In this document: one piece after another, positions 33,119-42,342 of the stretch | How positions within the stretch are numbered: position 1 is the stretch's first letter | How the letters are laid out: each line of letters starts with the position of its first letter | Translations under genes and position numbers: made by a program | Notes under the pieces: generated by a model | Database searches by the model: none | Seen by the model: the letters and a program-made list of their open reading frames with translations, nothing else | Told to the model about the DNA's origin: nothing | Source: Mucilaginibacter sp. 44-25 | GTDB taxonomy: Bacteria > Bacteroidota > Bacteroidia > Sphingobacteriales > Sphingobacteriaceae | DNA: 64,000 nt | Assembly: GCA_001898335.1 (NCBI GenBank) | Contig: MKTS01000003.1 | Coordinates: 62,001 to 126,000, forward strand | Direction: 5' to 3'

Positions 33119-34330
33119 TTAGTCCTCCGCCGTATCGCCGTTACCGGTGTAGGCGCCCTTGCGCACAATAGGCATACCCGTCATTTTAAACAGATCGTCC
33201 AGGTGCAGCAGGCTACCGTTTACCATATTGCCTAACAAAACAATGGTGACATCGTTTTTAAGGTCGCGTAAAAATATATGGCGGAAACCATGCCACCAGC
33301 CAGTGTGGTATACCACCTTCTGGCCCGGCGCCTCAAATATACGCCAGCCGTAGCCGTAGCTAAAGTGCCCGCGTATCATGGGGTTGTGGGCGGTATAGGC
33401 CGAATCCTGCGTAGCTGGTTTAATGAGCTTGCCGGCCTTAAGCGCCTGGTCAAACACAAACAGGTCGCCTACGGTACTGTATATCCCTTTATCGCCTACC
33501 GGCCCATCCAGGAAGTTTTGCGCTACAGAATAGCGCCAGCTGTTACGGTCGTGCCCTACCACATCAACCGGTATTTTATCATAAACCGCTTTGGAGTACA
33601 CGGCGGTATGCGCCATGCCTGCAGGTTTAAAGATGTTCTCTTTCATATAGTCGGCATAGTTCTGGCCGGTCACTTTTTCAATAATAGCACCCAGCACCAT
33701 AAAATTGCTGTTGTTGTACAAAAAGCTGGCGTTGGGTTTGTTAAAACGTGCAGGTTTGTATTTGGCTATCATTTCCATAGCCTCCTTGTTGGTTAAACCC
33801 TTCTTTTGATTGAGGTGCTGCGTGCGGTAAATGTTATCAACAAAGTACACATAGTTCATCATGCCGCTGCGGTGCGTAAGCAGCAGGCGTATGGTAACCC
33901 CTTCGTACGGAAAATCCGGAAAGAAATCGCGTACATCCTGGTCAAGCTTAATTTTGCCGCGCTCCCATAGCTGCATAATAGCGGTACCGGTCATGGTTTT
34001 GGTAACCGAGGCCAGTTCAAACTGCGAGCTTAGCTTTAGGCTGTCGCGGGTAAGGTGGTTGGCCCAGCCGAAAGATCCTTCATAAACGATCTTTCCTTTT
34101 TTGGCTACCAGCACATTGCCGTTAAAGCCGCTCACCTTATGCAGGTGCTCCATAAACTCCTCTATCTTTTTGTCGCCTTTTTGAGGGTCGTACTTTAATA
34201 TTTCAGTGGGGTTAAAAGGTTTGCCGTTATCCGCTTCGCCATTTTTATTATGGCCGGGATTTGATGAGCAGGAAGCTAAAGAAAGCAGGGATATAGCAAT
34301 GGAAATGACAGCAGTGCACACTTGTCTCAT
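33119..34330 (-). CDS. Class C beta-lactamase-like serine hydrolase lipoprotein
   Basis: 403 residues. A lipoprotein signal (SIAISLLSLASCSSNPG) places the mature protein on the membrane. The serine beta-lactamase/DD-peptidase fold shows SxxK in LASVTKTMTG, the tyrosine motif in FLYNNSNF (YxN), and HTGWWHGF near the end as the KTG/HxG triad equivalent. Such proteins act as esterases, peptidases or D-amino acid hydrolases; resistance is not implied. Confidence 0.85.
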   Translation of the reverse strand: MRQVCTAVISIAISLLSLASCSSNPGHNKNGEADNGKPFNPTEILKYDPQKGDKKIEEFMEHLHKVSGFNGNVLVAKKGKIVYEGSFGWANHLTRDSLKLSSQFELASVTKTMTGTAIMQLWERGKIKLDQDVRDFFPDFPYEGVTIRLLLTHRSGMMNYVYFVDNIYRTQHLNQKKGLTNKEAMEMIAKYKPARFNKPNASFLYNNSNFMVLGAIIEKVTGQNYADYMKENIFKPAGMAHTAVYSKAVYDKIPVDVVGHDRNSWRYSVAQNFLDGPVGDKGIYSTVGDLFVFDQALKAGKLIKPATQDSAYTAHNPMIRGHFSYGYGWRIFEAPGQKVVYHTGWWHGFRHIFLRDLKNDVTIVLLGNMVNGSLLHLDDLFKMTGMPIVRKGAYTGNGDTAED

Positions 34331-34505
34331 AGGTATTAATCAATCACAAAAACGAAAGGCGAAAATTAAAAATTATATAACTGCAAAAAGATTAAATAAG
34401 GATTAATGTTTCAACAATGTTAACATACGGCGAAATGGAACAATATTTTTAATTAAAGAACCAAATTTATATATTGAGCAATATTATTAACCAAAAGCCA
34501 ATTTT

Positions 34506-34925
34506 ATGAAGAGAAAATTTCTTTTAATAGCTGTTTTTACATTTTTAATAAAAATAACCTGTTACGGGCAGCTTCCCGGAGTGCAAACCCAGGACCAATC
34601 AACACTTAAATTATACTACGGCTTAAACGGCCCGCCCGCCAATTACTCCGAAGGCGCAACCTGCACCTTCCATCTGCGCTACGAAAGCTCTGCCGATTAT
34701 ATTATCATCAGCGTGAACCCCACGGTATTTAGTGGTATAGCCCTGCCGGCCAACCAGCCCGAATTAGTGGGTATCAGCAACCAGCGGGTTAGCGCATACT
34801 CATATGATTGCGATGTTACTATTAAATATCACGGTTTCCCGGCAACGCTAAACGTGGCTACTTACCGGCGATATTTAATTAATAGTGGTTTAACCAAAAG
34901 AAACGACTGGAGCTTTTACAATTAA
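34506..34925 (+). CDS. Hypothetical small secreted protein
   Basis: 139 residues with a signal peptide (FLLIAVFTFLIKITCYG, cleavage before QLPG). The mature domain looks like a single beta-sandwich (TCTFHLRYESSADYIIISV, SYDCDVTIKYHGFP) with two cysteines that may form a disulfide. I do not recognise the family. Its last 4 bases overlap the end of the convergent FKBP gene. Confidence 0.5.
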   Translation: MKRKFLLIAVFTFLIKITCYGQLPGVQTQDQSTLKLYYGLNGPPANYSEGATCTFHLRYESSADYIIISVNPTVFSGIALPANQPELVGISNQRVSAYSYDCDVTIKYHGFPATLNVATYRRYLINSGLTKRNDWSFYN

Positions 34926-35389
34926 TAGCTGATAAGGTCTATGGTGAATATAAGCACCGAGTTGGCCGGTATGGCACTGCCTTTGGCTACATTACCATAG
35001 CCCAGGGCCGACGGTATAATTAACAATATACGGCCACCGGTACCAATTTTAGGAACTCCTATCTGCCAGCCTTCTATTAAATTGGATAGAGGGCTGGTTA
35101 AGTTATCGGGTTGGGCAAATACACTGCCATTTAAAAGTTTACCCGTGTAATTTACATTGATGGTACTGAGTATAGACGGATGATTAGCACTACCTGCGGC
35201 CAATACCTGGTAGTATAAACCACTGGCATCTTTTGTAGCATTAATTTCGGGATGAGCCTTCAAATATACCTGAATATCGGCATCGTCTTTGGCAGCCTGC
35301 GCCGCGGCATCAAACGGTTTCGAATTATCTTTTGAGCAAGATGCCAAAACAGCCACAAACAGGCTTAACACAAGTAAGTATCTTTTCAT
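34922..35389 (-). CDS. FKBP-type peptidyl-prolyl isomerase lipoprotein
   Basis: 155 residues. Lipobox LASCSKDN at about 14-21. The FKBP core covers about 60-155 with VNYTGKLLNGSVFAQ, IEGWQIGVPKIGTGGR, LLIIPSALGYGN and IPANSVLIFTIDLI. The usual FD in the FKBP motif is replaced by FAQ, so activity may be low. It probably helps fold proteins at the outer or inner membrane. It sits 20 bp downstream of aspS on the opposite end of that operon's strand. Confidence 0.88.
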   Translation of the reverse strand: MKRYLLVLSLFVAVLASCSKDNSKPFDAAAQAAKDDADIQVYLKAHPEINATKDASGLYYQVLAAGSANHPSILSTINVNYTGKLLNGSVFAQPDNLTSPLSNLIEGWQIGVPKIGTGGRILLIIPSALGYGNVAKGSAIPANSVLIFTIDLISY

Positions 35390-35409
35390 GATGATATTAA
35401 CGTTATAAC

Positions 35410-37164
35410 CTACTCCGGTGATACAGTCGACGCGATTTTTAATTCGTTCATCTGCGCTTCAGCTATGGTTGATGGTGAATCGATCATGATATCGCGACCC
35501 GAATTGTTCTTCGGGAAAGCAATCACGTCGCGGATAGAATCCAGACCTGCGAAGATGGAAGCCAGCCTGTCGAACCCGAAGGCGATACCACCATGCGGCG
35601 GAGCGCCATATTCAAAGGCATCCATCAGGAAGCCGAATTGTTTTTGCGCTTCTTCCTTAGAGAAACCAAGGTGTTTGAACATGAGCGATTGCAGTTCACG
35701 GTCATGGATACGGATAGAGCCACCACCAATTTCGGTGCCGTTGATCACCAGGTCATAAGCGTTCGCACGCACTTCACCGGGTTTGGTATCTAAAAGGGCA
35801 ACATCCTCCGGTTTAGGCGAGGTGAAGGGATGGTGCATGGCGTGGTAACGCTCACTTTCCTCATCCCACTCCAGCAGCGGGAAATCAACCACCCACAGCG
35901 GCGAAAATTTATTCTTATCGCGCAGGCCTAAGCGGCCACCCATCTCCAGGCGCAGCTCGTTCAATTGTTTACGTACTTTATCGGTTTGGCCGGCAAGAAT
36001 CAATATCAAGTCGCCTTTTTCGGTTTCAAAAGCGGCAGACCATTTAGCCAGTTCTTCCTCGTTAAAGAATTTATCTACTGACGATTTGATGGTACCATCT
36101 TCATTGTGGCGGGCATAAATTAAGCCGGTAGCGCCAATTTGAGGGCGTTTCACAAAATCGGTCAGTTCATCCAATTGCTTGCGGGTGTAGCCGGCACAGC
36201 CTTTAGCATTAATGCCTACCACCAGTTCGGCATTATCAAAAACGCCGAAGCCTTTGCCTTTCGCAATGTCGTTCAGTTCAACAAACTGCATCCCAAAACG
36301 GGTATCGGGCTTATCAGAACCGTAGAGGCGCGCCGCGTCGGCATAGTTCATGCGCGGGAACTCGTCCAGTTCAATGCCTTTAACGGTACGGAACAGGTGG
36401 CGGGTTAAGCCTTCAAATATGTTCAGGATATCCTCCTGCGTAACAAACGATAGTTCACAGTCTATCTGCGTAAACTCCGGCTGGCGGTCGGCGCGCAGGT
36501 CCTCGTCCCTAAAGCATTTAACGATCTGGAAATAACGGTCGAAACCGCTTACCATAAGCAATTGCTTAAAGGTTTGGGGCGATTGCGGCAGGGCATAAAA
36601 CTCACCCGGGTTCATGCGGCTTGGCACCACAAAGTCGCGGGCACCTTCCGGTGTCGATTTGATCAGTACCGGGGTTTCTACCTCGATAAAATCTAAATCA
36701 GATAGGTATTTACGTACTTCCTGCGCCATTTTGCTGCGCAAAACCAGGTTGTTACGAATAGGGTTACGGCGCAGGTCGAGGTAACGGTACCTGGCGCGCA
36801 GTTCTTCGCCGCCATCGGTTTCATCCTCAATCAAAAACGGCGGAATTTTAGCCGCGTTCAATACTTCAAGTTCAGTTACCGCTATTTCAATTTCGCCGGT
36901 AGGTATCTTCAGGTTCTTGTTAGAACGTTCTAAAACTTTTCCGGTTACTTTGATCACAAACTCGCGGCCCAGGTTACGGCCGGCTTCACGCAGTTGCTCA
37001 TCGGTTTCGGTATTAAAAACCAGCTGAGTTAAACCATAACGGTCGCGTACATCAATAAAGGTAGTACCACCCAGATCGCGTGATTTTTGTACCCAACCGC
37101 AAAGTGTAACGGTTTCACCTAAATTGGCAATAGTTAATTGTCCGCAAGTGTGTGTTCTTAGCAT
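35410..37164 (-). CDS. aspS: Aspartyl-tRNA synthetase
   Basis: 584 residues of the bacterial type: an anticodon-binding OB fold (about 1-105, [22 protein letters not shown]), class II motif 1 and 2 ([26 protein letters not shown]), the bacteria-specific GAD insert (about 285-420) and motif 3 ([12 protein letters not shown]). It charges tRNA-Asp. The presence of the GAD domain points to the AspRS rather than AspRS/AsnRS archaeal type. Confidence 0.96.
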   Translation of the reverse strand: MLRTHTCGQLTIANLGETVTLCGWVQKSRDLGGTTFIDVRDRYGLTQLVFNTETDEQLREAGRNLGREFVIKVTGKVLERSNKNLKIPTGEIEIAVTELEVLNAAKIPPFLIEDETDGGEELRARYRYLDLRRNPIRNNLVLRSKMAQEVRKYLSDLDFIEVETPVLIKSTPEGARDFVVPSRMNPGEFYALPQSPQTFKQLLMVSGFDRYFQIVKCFRDEDLRADRQPEFTQIDCELSFVTQEDILNIFEGLTRHLFRTVKGIELDEFPRMNYADAARLYGSDKPDTRFGMQFVELNDIAKGKGFGVFDNAELVVGINAKGCAGYTRKQLDELTDFVKRPQIGATGLIYARHNEDGTIKSSVDKFFNEEELAKWSAAFETEKGDLILILAGQTDKVRKQLNELRLEMGGRLGLRDKNKFSPLWVVDFPLLEWDEESERYHAMHHPFTSPKPEDVALLDTKPGEVRANAYDLVINGTEIGGGSIRIHDRELQSLMFKHLGFSKEEAQKQFGFLMDAFEYGAPPHGGIAFGFDRLASIFAGLDSIRDVIAFPKNNSGRDIMIDSPSTIAEAQMNELKIASTVSPE

Positions 37165-37185
37165 AACTTAAAATTCTGAATCCCG

Positions 37186-37216
37186 CAAAAGTACTGTTTT
37201 GAGGTTAAAGGTTAAA
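37186..37216 (-). promoter_or_regulatory. aspS promoter
   Basis: On the minus strand TTTA (37216-37213) and TACTTTTG (37193-37186) are separated by 19 nt; the -7 box is perfect and the -33 has three of four bases. It lies 22 bp upstream of aspS. Confidence 0.6.
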
Positions 37217-37646
37217 GCATTAAGAAAAAAGGGGTAAAATACAGGAAAATATTAGCGGCGTTCCATTTCGTTCCGTTTATAGTTTCCAAAAGCGTTCCGC
37301 GCGGAACGCCTGCCTGAAGTGGATAAGTAACGCTCAAACAGTGGATTACCTACCACATTTAAAGCTTTCCCGCACAGCTACCACAATTACAACTAACTGT
37401 ATTTCAAAATGTTCCGTTTGTTCCGCGCAGGTATTATCTCCTGATGGAACGCTTCATGAATATGGCAGTACATGAATAAATTTTAAGTAGGTTTTCCCGG
37501 TTGATACAACGGCATTATCGGTACCATACCCGCATGAAACAGCATACTCATGGAGCCCTACGCAATTTAGCTGAATGATGAACGGGTTGATGCTGTCTAA
37601 TTGCGTCAAAATCTTACCTTTGTAACCTCAAAAATTAGGAATAATA
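37217..37646. other. aspS / ffh intergenic region with GTTCC repeat cluster
   Basis: No gene is seen. A perfect 18-nt palindrome GCGTTCCGCGCGGAACGC lies at 37292-37309, and further GTTCC or GGAAC copies at about 37258, 37270, 37411, 37419 and 37446, over about 200 bp. Near the right end TACCTTTG (37615-37622) is a perfect -7 box for ffh. The copies could be operator half-sites or a decayed repeat. Confidence 0.45.
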
Positions 37647-38975
37647 ATGTTTGAAAATCTTTCGGATAAACTGGACAGGGCCTTTAAGGTATTAAAGGGA
37701 CAGGGATCAATCACTGAAATTAACGTGGCCGAGACCATGAAGGAGATACGCAAAGCCCTTCTGGATGCCGACGTAAACTATAAAACCGCCAAAGCATTTA
37801 CGGATGATGTAAGGCAAAAAGCATTGGGCGAAAACGTGTTAACTACCATTTCGCCGGGCCAGTTGCTCACCAAGCTCATGAACGATGAGTTGACTGCCTT
37901 AATGGGCGGCACCACATCAGAGCTGGACCTGAAAGCATCGCCAACCATTATCCTGATAGCGGGTTTGAATGGTGCGGGTAAAACTACCTTCACCGGCAAA
38001 CTGGCAAACTTCCTTAAAACGCAAAAAAACAAAAAGCCCTTACTGGTAGCTGATGACGTTTACCGCCCCGCAGCGATAGACCAGCTGGAAGTATTAGGCC
38101 AGCAGATAGGCATACCTGTTTATGCCAACCGCGAAAGCAACGACCCTATCGCCATTGCTAAAGAAGGTATAGCCCAGGCTAAGCAGAACGGTAACAACGT
38201 AGTGATCATTGATACCGCCGGTCGTTTGGCTATTGATGAGGCCATGATGGTGGAGATCGAGAACGTTAAGGCTGCTACCAACCCGCATGAGATATTGTTC
38301 GTGGTAGATTCCATGACCGGCCAGGATGCCGTGAATACCGCCAAGGTGTTCAACGATCGTTTGGACTTCACCGGTGTGGTGTTAACCAAGCTGGATGGTG
38401 ACACCCGTGGTGGTGCCGCGCTGTCTATTAAATCGGTGGTAAACAAGCCCATCAAGTTTATTGGTACTGGTGAGAAGATGGAAGCACTGGATGTTTTCCA
38501 CCCTGACCGTATGGCATCACGTATCCTGGGCATGGGCGACGTGGTATCATTAGTAGAACGCGCGCAACAGCAATTCGACGAAAAAGAGGCTGCCGAACTT
38601 CAGAAAAAGATACGTAAGAACAAGTTTGACTTTAACGACTTTTACGGCCAGATACAGCAGATCAAGAAAATGGGTAACATGAAGGATCTGATGGGCATGA
38701 TACCGGGTGTAGGCAAAATGATGAAGGACGTAGAAGTGAGCGACGATGCGTTTAAAGGCATTGAGGCCATTATTCAATCCATGACGCCGAAAGAGAAGGA
38801 AAACCCTGATCTGATCAACCAAAGCCGCCGCCAGCGTATTGCAAAAGGCTCAGGTACGGATATTAATGAGGTAAACCGCCTGATGAAGCAGTTTGAAGAT
38901 ATGCGCAAAGTAATGAAGCAAATGAGCAACCCTGCCGCCATGGCGCAAATGATGCGCAGGATGCCAAAAATGTAA
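37647..38975 (+). CDS. ffh: Signal recognition particle GTPase Ffh
   Basis: 442 residues in N-G-M order. The G domain has G1 AGLNGAGKTT near 110, DDVYRPAAIDQL, DTAGRL, TKLDGDTRGGAAL and the closing GTGEKMEALDVF. The M domain (from about 325) is Met-rich (MGNMKDLMGMIPGVGKMM, MRKVMKQM) and binds SRP RNA and signal sequences. It targets nascent membrane proteins to FtsY/Sec. A GC-rich palindrome follows its stop codon directly and a strong hairpin terminator follows that. Confidence 0.97.
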   Translation: MFENLSDKLDRAFKVLKGQGSITEINVAETMKEIRKALLDADVNYKTAKAFTDDVRQKALGENVLTTISPGQLLTKLMNDELTALMGGTTSELDLKASPTIILIAGLNGAGKTTFTGKLANFLKTQKNKKPLLVADDVYRPAAIDQLEVLGQQIGIPVYANRESNDPIAIAKEGIAQAKQNGNNVVIIDTAGRLAIDEAMMVEIENVKAATNPHEILFVVDSMTGQDAVNTAKVFNDRLDFTGVVLTKLDGDTRGGAALSIKSVVNKPIKFIGTGEKMEALDVFHPDRMASRILGMGDVVSLVERAQQQFDEKEAAELQKKIRKNKFDFNDFYGQIQQIKKMGNMKDLMGMIPGVGKMMKDVEVSDDAFKGIEAIIQSMTPKEKENPDLINQSRRQRIAKGSGTDINEVNRLMKQFEDMRKVMKQMSNPAAMAQMMRRMPKM

Positions 38976-39000
38976 TACCCCCAGCCCCCTGAAGGGGGAG
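38976..39000. repeat. Single GC-rich palindromic unit directly after the ffh stop
   Basis: TACCCCCAGCCCCCTGAAGG then GGGAG (38976-39000) begins at the base after the ffh stop codon. It belongs to the family at 11251-11353 and 25994-26086, here as one unit without an inverted partner. Confidence 0.65.
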
Positions 39001-39010
39001 TTGGAGCGCA

Positions 39011-39049
39011 AATAAGAAAGCCAGAACAAATTGTTCTGGCTTTCTTATT
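39011..39049. terminator. Bidirectional terminator between ffh and gltX
   Basis: A 19-base arm (39011-39029) is the exact reverse complement of 39031-39049. AATAAG/CTTATT ends give A/T tails in both directions, serving ffh and the convergent gltX. Confidence 0.8.
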
Positions 39050-39079
39050 ATCATCGATTGCCGTTAGTATAACGGCTGT

Positions 39080-40600
39080 TTATCCATTAAAAGCATCCAG
39101 CGCCTTTTCAATACGGATGATGGTTTCGCTTTCGCCAAGCAGTTTGGCAATATCAAAAACGTGCGGGCCAAATTTGCCACCGACCAGCATAATACGGAAA
39201 GGCAGCATCACATCACCGGCTTTCAAGCCTTTTTCTTCGGCCAGGGACTTAAACTTGGCCTCAAGCTCCGCAGCATCAAGAGTTTCCGGAGAGCTTAATA
39301 TACTGATGAACGCGTTGAAAAAATCGGTTTTGGCATCCGTCCATTTAGGCTTTACCGCATTAAAGTCATATTCTGCCGGTTGCTGGAAAAAGTAAGCCGA
39401 TTGCTGGTAGAAATCATCTATTAGTACGCATCGCTCTTTAACAACGTCTATCACTTTCAGCAAATAAGCTTCATCTTTTATCACGATGCCTTTTGCCTTA
39501 AGCACCTCCCAAACTTTTAACTTAAGGCTTTCCGCATCAGATCTTTTGATCCACTCGGCATTATACCATTTGGCTTTCTCAAAATCAAATTTAGCCCCGG
39601 CCTTGCTGATACGTTCAATCGAGAATTTTTCTATCAACTCATCCAATGAGAAGATCTCCTGGTCGGTACCATCATTCCAGCCTAACATGGCCAGCAGGTT
39701 CAGGAAGGCTTCGGGTAAAAAGCCTAACTCGCGGAAACCGGGCGTTAATTCGCCGGTTTTATTGTCCTGCCAGTTCATGGCATATACCGGGAAACCCAGG
39801 CGCGCACCATCGCGCTTGCTTAATTTGCCGTGTCCATCGGGTTTTAATATCAATGGCAGGTGCGCCCATGCAGGCATATCGGCTTCCCAACCCAGTACCT
39901 TCCAAAGCAGGATGTGTACTGGCGCGCTTGGCAGCCACTCTTCGCCACGAAAAGCGTGGGTGATTTTCATCAGATAATCGTCAACCACCACAGCTAAATG
40001 GTAGGTTGGCATGCCATCGGCCTTCAGCAATACCTTGTCATCAACCAGGTTGCTATCAAAATTCACATAACCGCGTATCATGTCGTCAAAACCTATATTC
40101 TGGTCTTCCGGCATTTTTATACGGATAACATGCGGGGTACCGTCATGCAGTAATTTTTCTACCTCATGTAAGGGCAGGCTCAGCGAGTTGCGCATCTCAT
40201 GGCGGTAAGCATGCCCGTACTGGAAGTTGGGGATATCTTTACGTTTCTGCTCCAATTCTTCTGATGTATCAAAAGCATAGTAGGCATGGCCGTTCTCTAC
40301 CAGGCGCTCGGCATATTCGCGGTACAGCGGTTTACGTTCGCTTTGGCGGTAAGGGGCAAAGGGACCACCCACCAGCGGACTTTCATCAGGCGTGAGGCCG
40401 CACCATTTAAGGCAGTCCATAATGTACTGCTCCGCGCCATCTACATAGCGGGTTTGGTCGGTATCTTCTATACGTAAAACAAAATCGCCGCCGTGCTTTT
40501 TGGCAAACAGGTAATTGAATAAAACGGTGCGCACGCCGCCAAGGTGCAAACCACCCGTAGGGCTCGGCGCAAAACGGACTCTAACTTTTTTATCTGACAT
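39080..40600 (-). CDS. gltX: Glutamyl-tRNA synthetase
   Basis: 506 residues, class I. The HIGH-type motif is APSPTGGLHLGGVRT at 11-25 and the KMSKS-type motif is GKLSKRDGARLG near 255. The catalytic Rossmann fold and the C-terminal helical anticodon-binding domain are full length. It charges tRNA-Glu. A TATCTTTG -7 box at 40615-40608 lies only 7 nt before the start codon, suggesting a leaderless mRNA. Confidence 0.96.
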   Translation of the reverse strand: MSDKKVRVRFAPSPTGGLHLGGVRTVLFNYLFAKKHGGDFVLRIEDTDQTRYVDGAEQYIMDCLKWCGLTPDESPLVGGPFAPYRQSERKPLYREYAERLVENGHAYYAFDTSEELEQKRKDIPNFQYGHAYRHEMRNSLSLPLHEVEKLLHDGTPHVIRIKMPEDQNIGFDDMIRGYVNFDSNLVDDKVLLKADGMPTYHLAVVVDDYLMKITHAFRGEEWLPSAPVHILLWKVLGWEADMPAWAHLPLILKPDGHGKLSKRDGARLGFPVYAMNWQDNKTGELTPGFRELGFLPEAFLNLLAMLGWNDGTDQEIFSLDELIEKFSIERISKAGAKFDFEKAKWYNAEWIKRSDAESLKLKVWEVLKAKGIVIKDEAYLLKVIDVVKERCVLIDDFYQQSAYFFQQPAEYDFNAVKPKWTDAKTDFFNAFISILSSPETLDAAELEAKFKSLAEEKGLKAGDVMLPFRIMLVGGKFGPHVFDIAKLLGESETIIRIEKALDAFNG

Positions 40601-40607
40601 TGCGGGG

Positions 40608-40615
40608 CAAAGATA
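40608..40615 (-). promoter_or_regulatory. -7 box of gltX at leaderless distance
   Basis: TATCTTTG (minus strand, 40615-40608) matches TAnnTTTG perfectly and ends 7 nt before the gltX ATG. No convincing -33 box is visible. Confidence 0.45.
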
Positions 40616-40675
40616 AGCCTATTTGCCTTAAACCTGTAGGAATGATGTTAAATGTGATGGTGTAGTGATGGTGGG

Positions 40676-41524
40676 CTAATTGTACGCCACCCCATCATAA
40701 ACCGATGGGTAGTGATAAACAGGCTTAAAATCATCATCGCCGGCCAGTTGGCAGTTTACTTCTGTACTGGTATTTACTATATCACCAAACATACTGGCAA
40801 TGGAGGTATCGGCGGCATCGCGCCCGGTGGCTATTTTTACAAAACCGTTTAGGGGCGATAAACGTGTAGCATCAAACAACACCCAGCGACCGCCAATGTA
40901 TGCCTCAAAACAAGCATGAAAATCCTGCGGAATGAGCATAAAGGAGTACCCGGTAAAATAGCGTGCCGGTATGGATAACGCCCGGCACAGCGCAATGCCC
41001 AAATGTGCAAAATCGCGACAAACGCCGGCCTGTTGCGCCACCGTGTCATAAGCCGAGGTTTCTGATGTGGTGCTTCCGCTCAGATACTCCACATGGTTAT
41101 GTATCCATTTGGTGATGGCAACCGCCTTATTATAATTGTTGGCCAGGCTACCAAATTCGTTTTCGGCCAGGCGGTACAACTTGTCCGACTGGCAATAACG
41201 GCTTGGGTTGAGGTACATGAGCACTGCCGGTTCTAAGTGGCTAATGCTGACATCAGTGTAATTTTTATAATTGTGTACTTCAAAGACGTTTTCCACGATA
41301 GCATCGTAACTGATCTGATAGTCACCTGGGCCCGGTATATCTATACGGACAAAGCGGTTATCTGTATCAGGAATGACGAGTTCTTCGCCGGAGGCATCAG
41401 GCATTATGGTAAAAACTTCACCCGAAACCAATTGCCCCGAAGTTTTAAGCGCGTGGATATTTAATATAATTGTCCCGGCAGAGTTTGCCTGGTAGCCCAG
41501 CCGGGCCGATACCTTAAATTTCAT
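40676..41524 (-). CDS. Transglutaminase-like cysteine protein of the Anbu cluster (second copy)
   Basis: 282 residues from ATG 41524 (MKFKVSARLGYQ), which overlaps the Anbu gene end by 11 bp; the upstream start at 41551 is less likely. An N-terminal beta domain is followed by a transglutaminase core with Cys in QQAGVCRDFAHLGIALCRAL, His in DFHACFEAYIGGRW and Asp in LFDATRLSP. Microbial members act as peptidases or amide-forming enzymes. It is last in a five-gene operon with ATP-grasp, alpha-E, another transglutaminase and Anbu. Confidence 0.85.
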   Translation of the reverse strand: MKFKVSARLGYQANSAGTIILNIHALKTSGQLVSGEVFTIMPDASGEELVIPDTDNRFVRIDIPGPGDYQISYDAIVENVFEVHNYKNYTDVSISHLEPAVLMYLNPSRYCQSDKLYRLAENEFGSLANNYNKAVAITKWIHNHVEYLSGSTTSETSAYDTVAQQAGVCRDFAHLGIALCRALSIPARYFTGYSFMLIPQDFHACFEAYIGGRWVLFDATRLSPLNGFVKIATGRDAADTSIASMFGDIVNTSTEVNCQLAGDDDFKPVYHYPSVYDGVAYN

Positions 41525-42254
41525 TGTTATTATCTGCGGGTAATTTGGCAAACGCCTTTTCCATCCAATCTCCCGATATATTGTTGAGCGCGGCCTTTAG
41601 CTCATCGTCCCACTGCATAGATATATCGGCCAGATCGCGTTGAGTATAGCGCTGCTCCACCAATTCAAAGGTACCCTTTTTATATAATGCAATATCTATC
41701 GGAAAATCAACATTATTGCTGCTCACCCGGGTAGAATCAAACGACAGGAATGCGGCTTTGAGCGCCAGGTGCATGCTGGAGTTCTCATCAATTGTACGGT
41801 TGAGTATGGCCTTGCCCTGGCCTGCATTACCAATGGCTACAAAAGGCGCACCTTCGCCCAGCTCTACCCAATTGCCTTCGGGATAAAGCAAAAAAAGCTT
41901 ATGGTCTTCATCGCCTTTAAGCTGGCCGCCAATAATGGTATTCAGGTCAAATTTAAAGCCCGCCTTTTCCAGGGTGTCCCTATCTTCAAGGGCCACCCGG
42001 CGTATCTGCTCGCCAAAGGCATTTACCGCCTGGAAAAGCTTATCAAAAGTTTGTGTATGCGTTAGCTCGTTGAAGTAAACCACGGCTTTATCCCGAACAG
42101 AACGCAGGCCACTGGTCATGATAAACATGGAGCCGCCGTCTTTTTGTACAATGGTTAGTTTTTTCTTGGTAGTGGTTTCTAAACCCGATGTGATCCTGGT
42201 ATCGGCAAGTGCCACCAGGCCCTCTTTTACCTTTATTCCTAAACAATAAGTCAT
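41514..42254 (-). CDS. Anbu/BPH proteasome-like peptidase
   Basis: 246 residues. The chain starts MTYCLGIKVKEGLVALADTR. After removal of Met1 the Thr2 becomes the N-terminal nucleophile; Asp18 (ADTR) and a lysine in the KKK stretch 30-32 complete the expected proteasome-type active site, and the GNAGQGK segment matches the SGG-like region. Anbu (ancestral beta subunit) proteins form helical or ring-shaped assemblies. The cluster with a circularly permuted ATP-grasp, alpha-E and transglutaminases is the known Anbu neighbourhood, proposed to make and process a peptide tag or amide-linked metabolite. Substrate unknown. Confidence 0.88.
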   Translation of the reverse strand: MTYCLGIKVKEGLVALADTRITSGLETTTKKKLTIVQKDGGSMFIMTSGLRSVRDKAVVYFNELTHTQTFDKLFQAVNAFGEQIRRVALEDRDTLEKAGFKFDLNTIIGGQLKGDEDHKLFLLYPEGNWVELGEGAPFVAIGNAGQGKAILNRTIDENSSMHLALKAAFLSFDSTRVSSNNVDFPIDIALYKKGTFELVEQRYTQRDLADISMQWDDELKAALNNISGDWMEKAFAKLPADNNNEI

Positions 42255-42265
42255 AATTTTCTTTT

Positions 42266-42340
42266 AGGGAGCCAGGAATCAAGATGTCAGGAGTCAAGAT
42301 TTTATAGTCTTAATTCTTGACCCTTAAATTCTTGCTTCTC
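42266..42340. repeat. Dispersed inverted repeat (AGTCAAGA type) in the transglutaminase-Anbu spacer
   Basis: AGGAATCAAGATGTCAGGAG and GTCAAGA (42274-42299) face TCTTAATTCTTGACCCTTAA and ATTCTTGCTTCTC (42308-42340) as imperfect reverse complements. It fills most of the 88-bp spacer. Confidence 0.5.
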
Positions 42341-42342
42341 TA

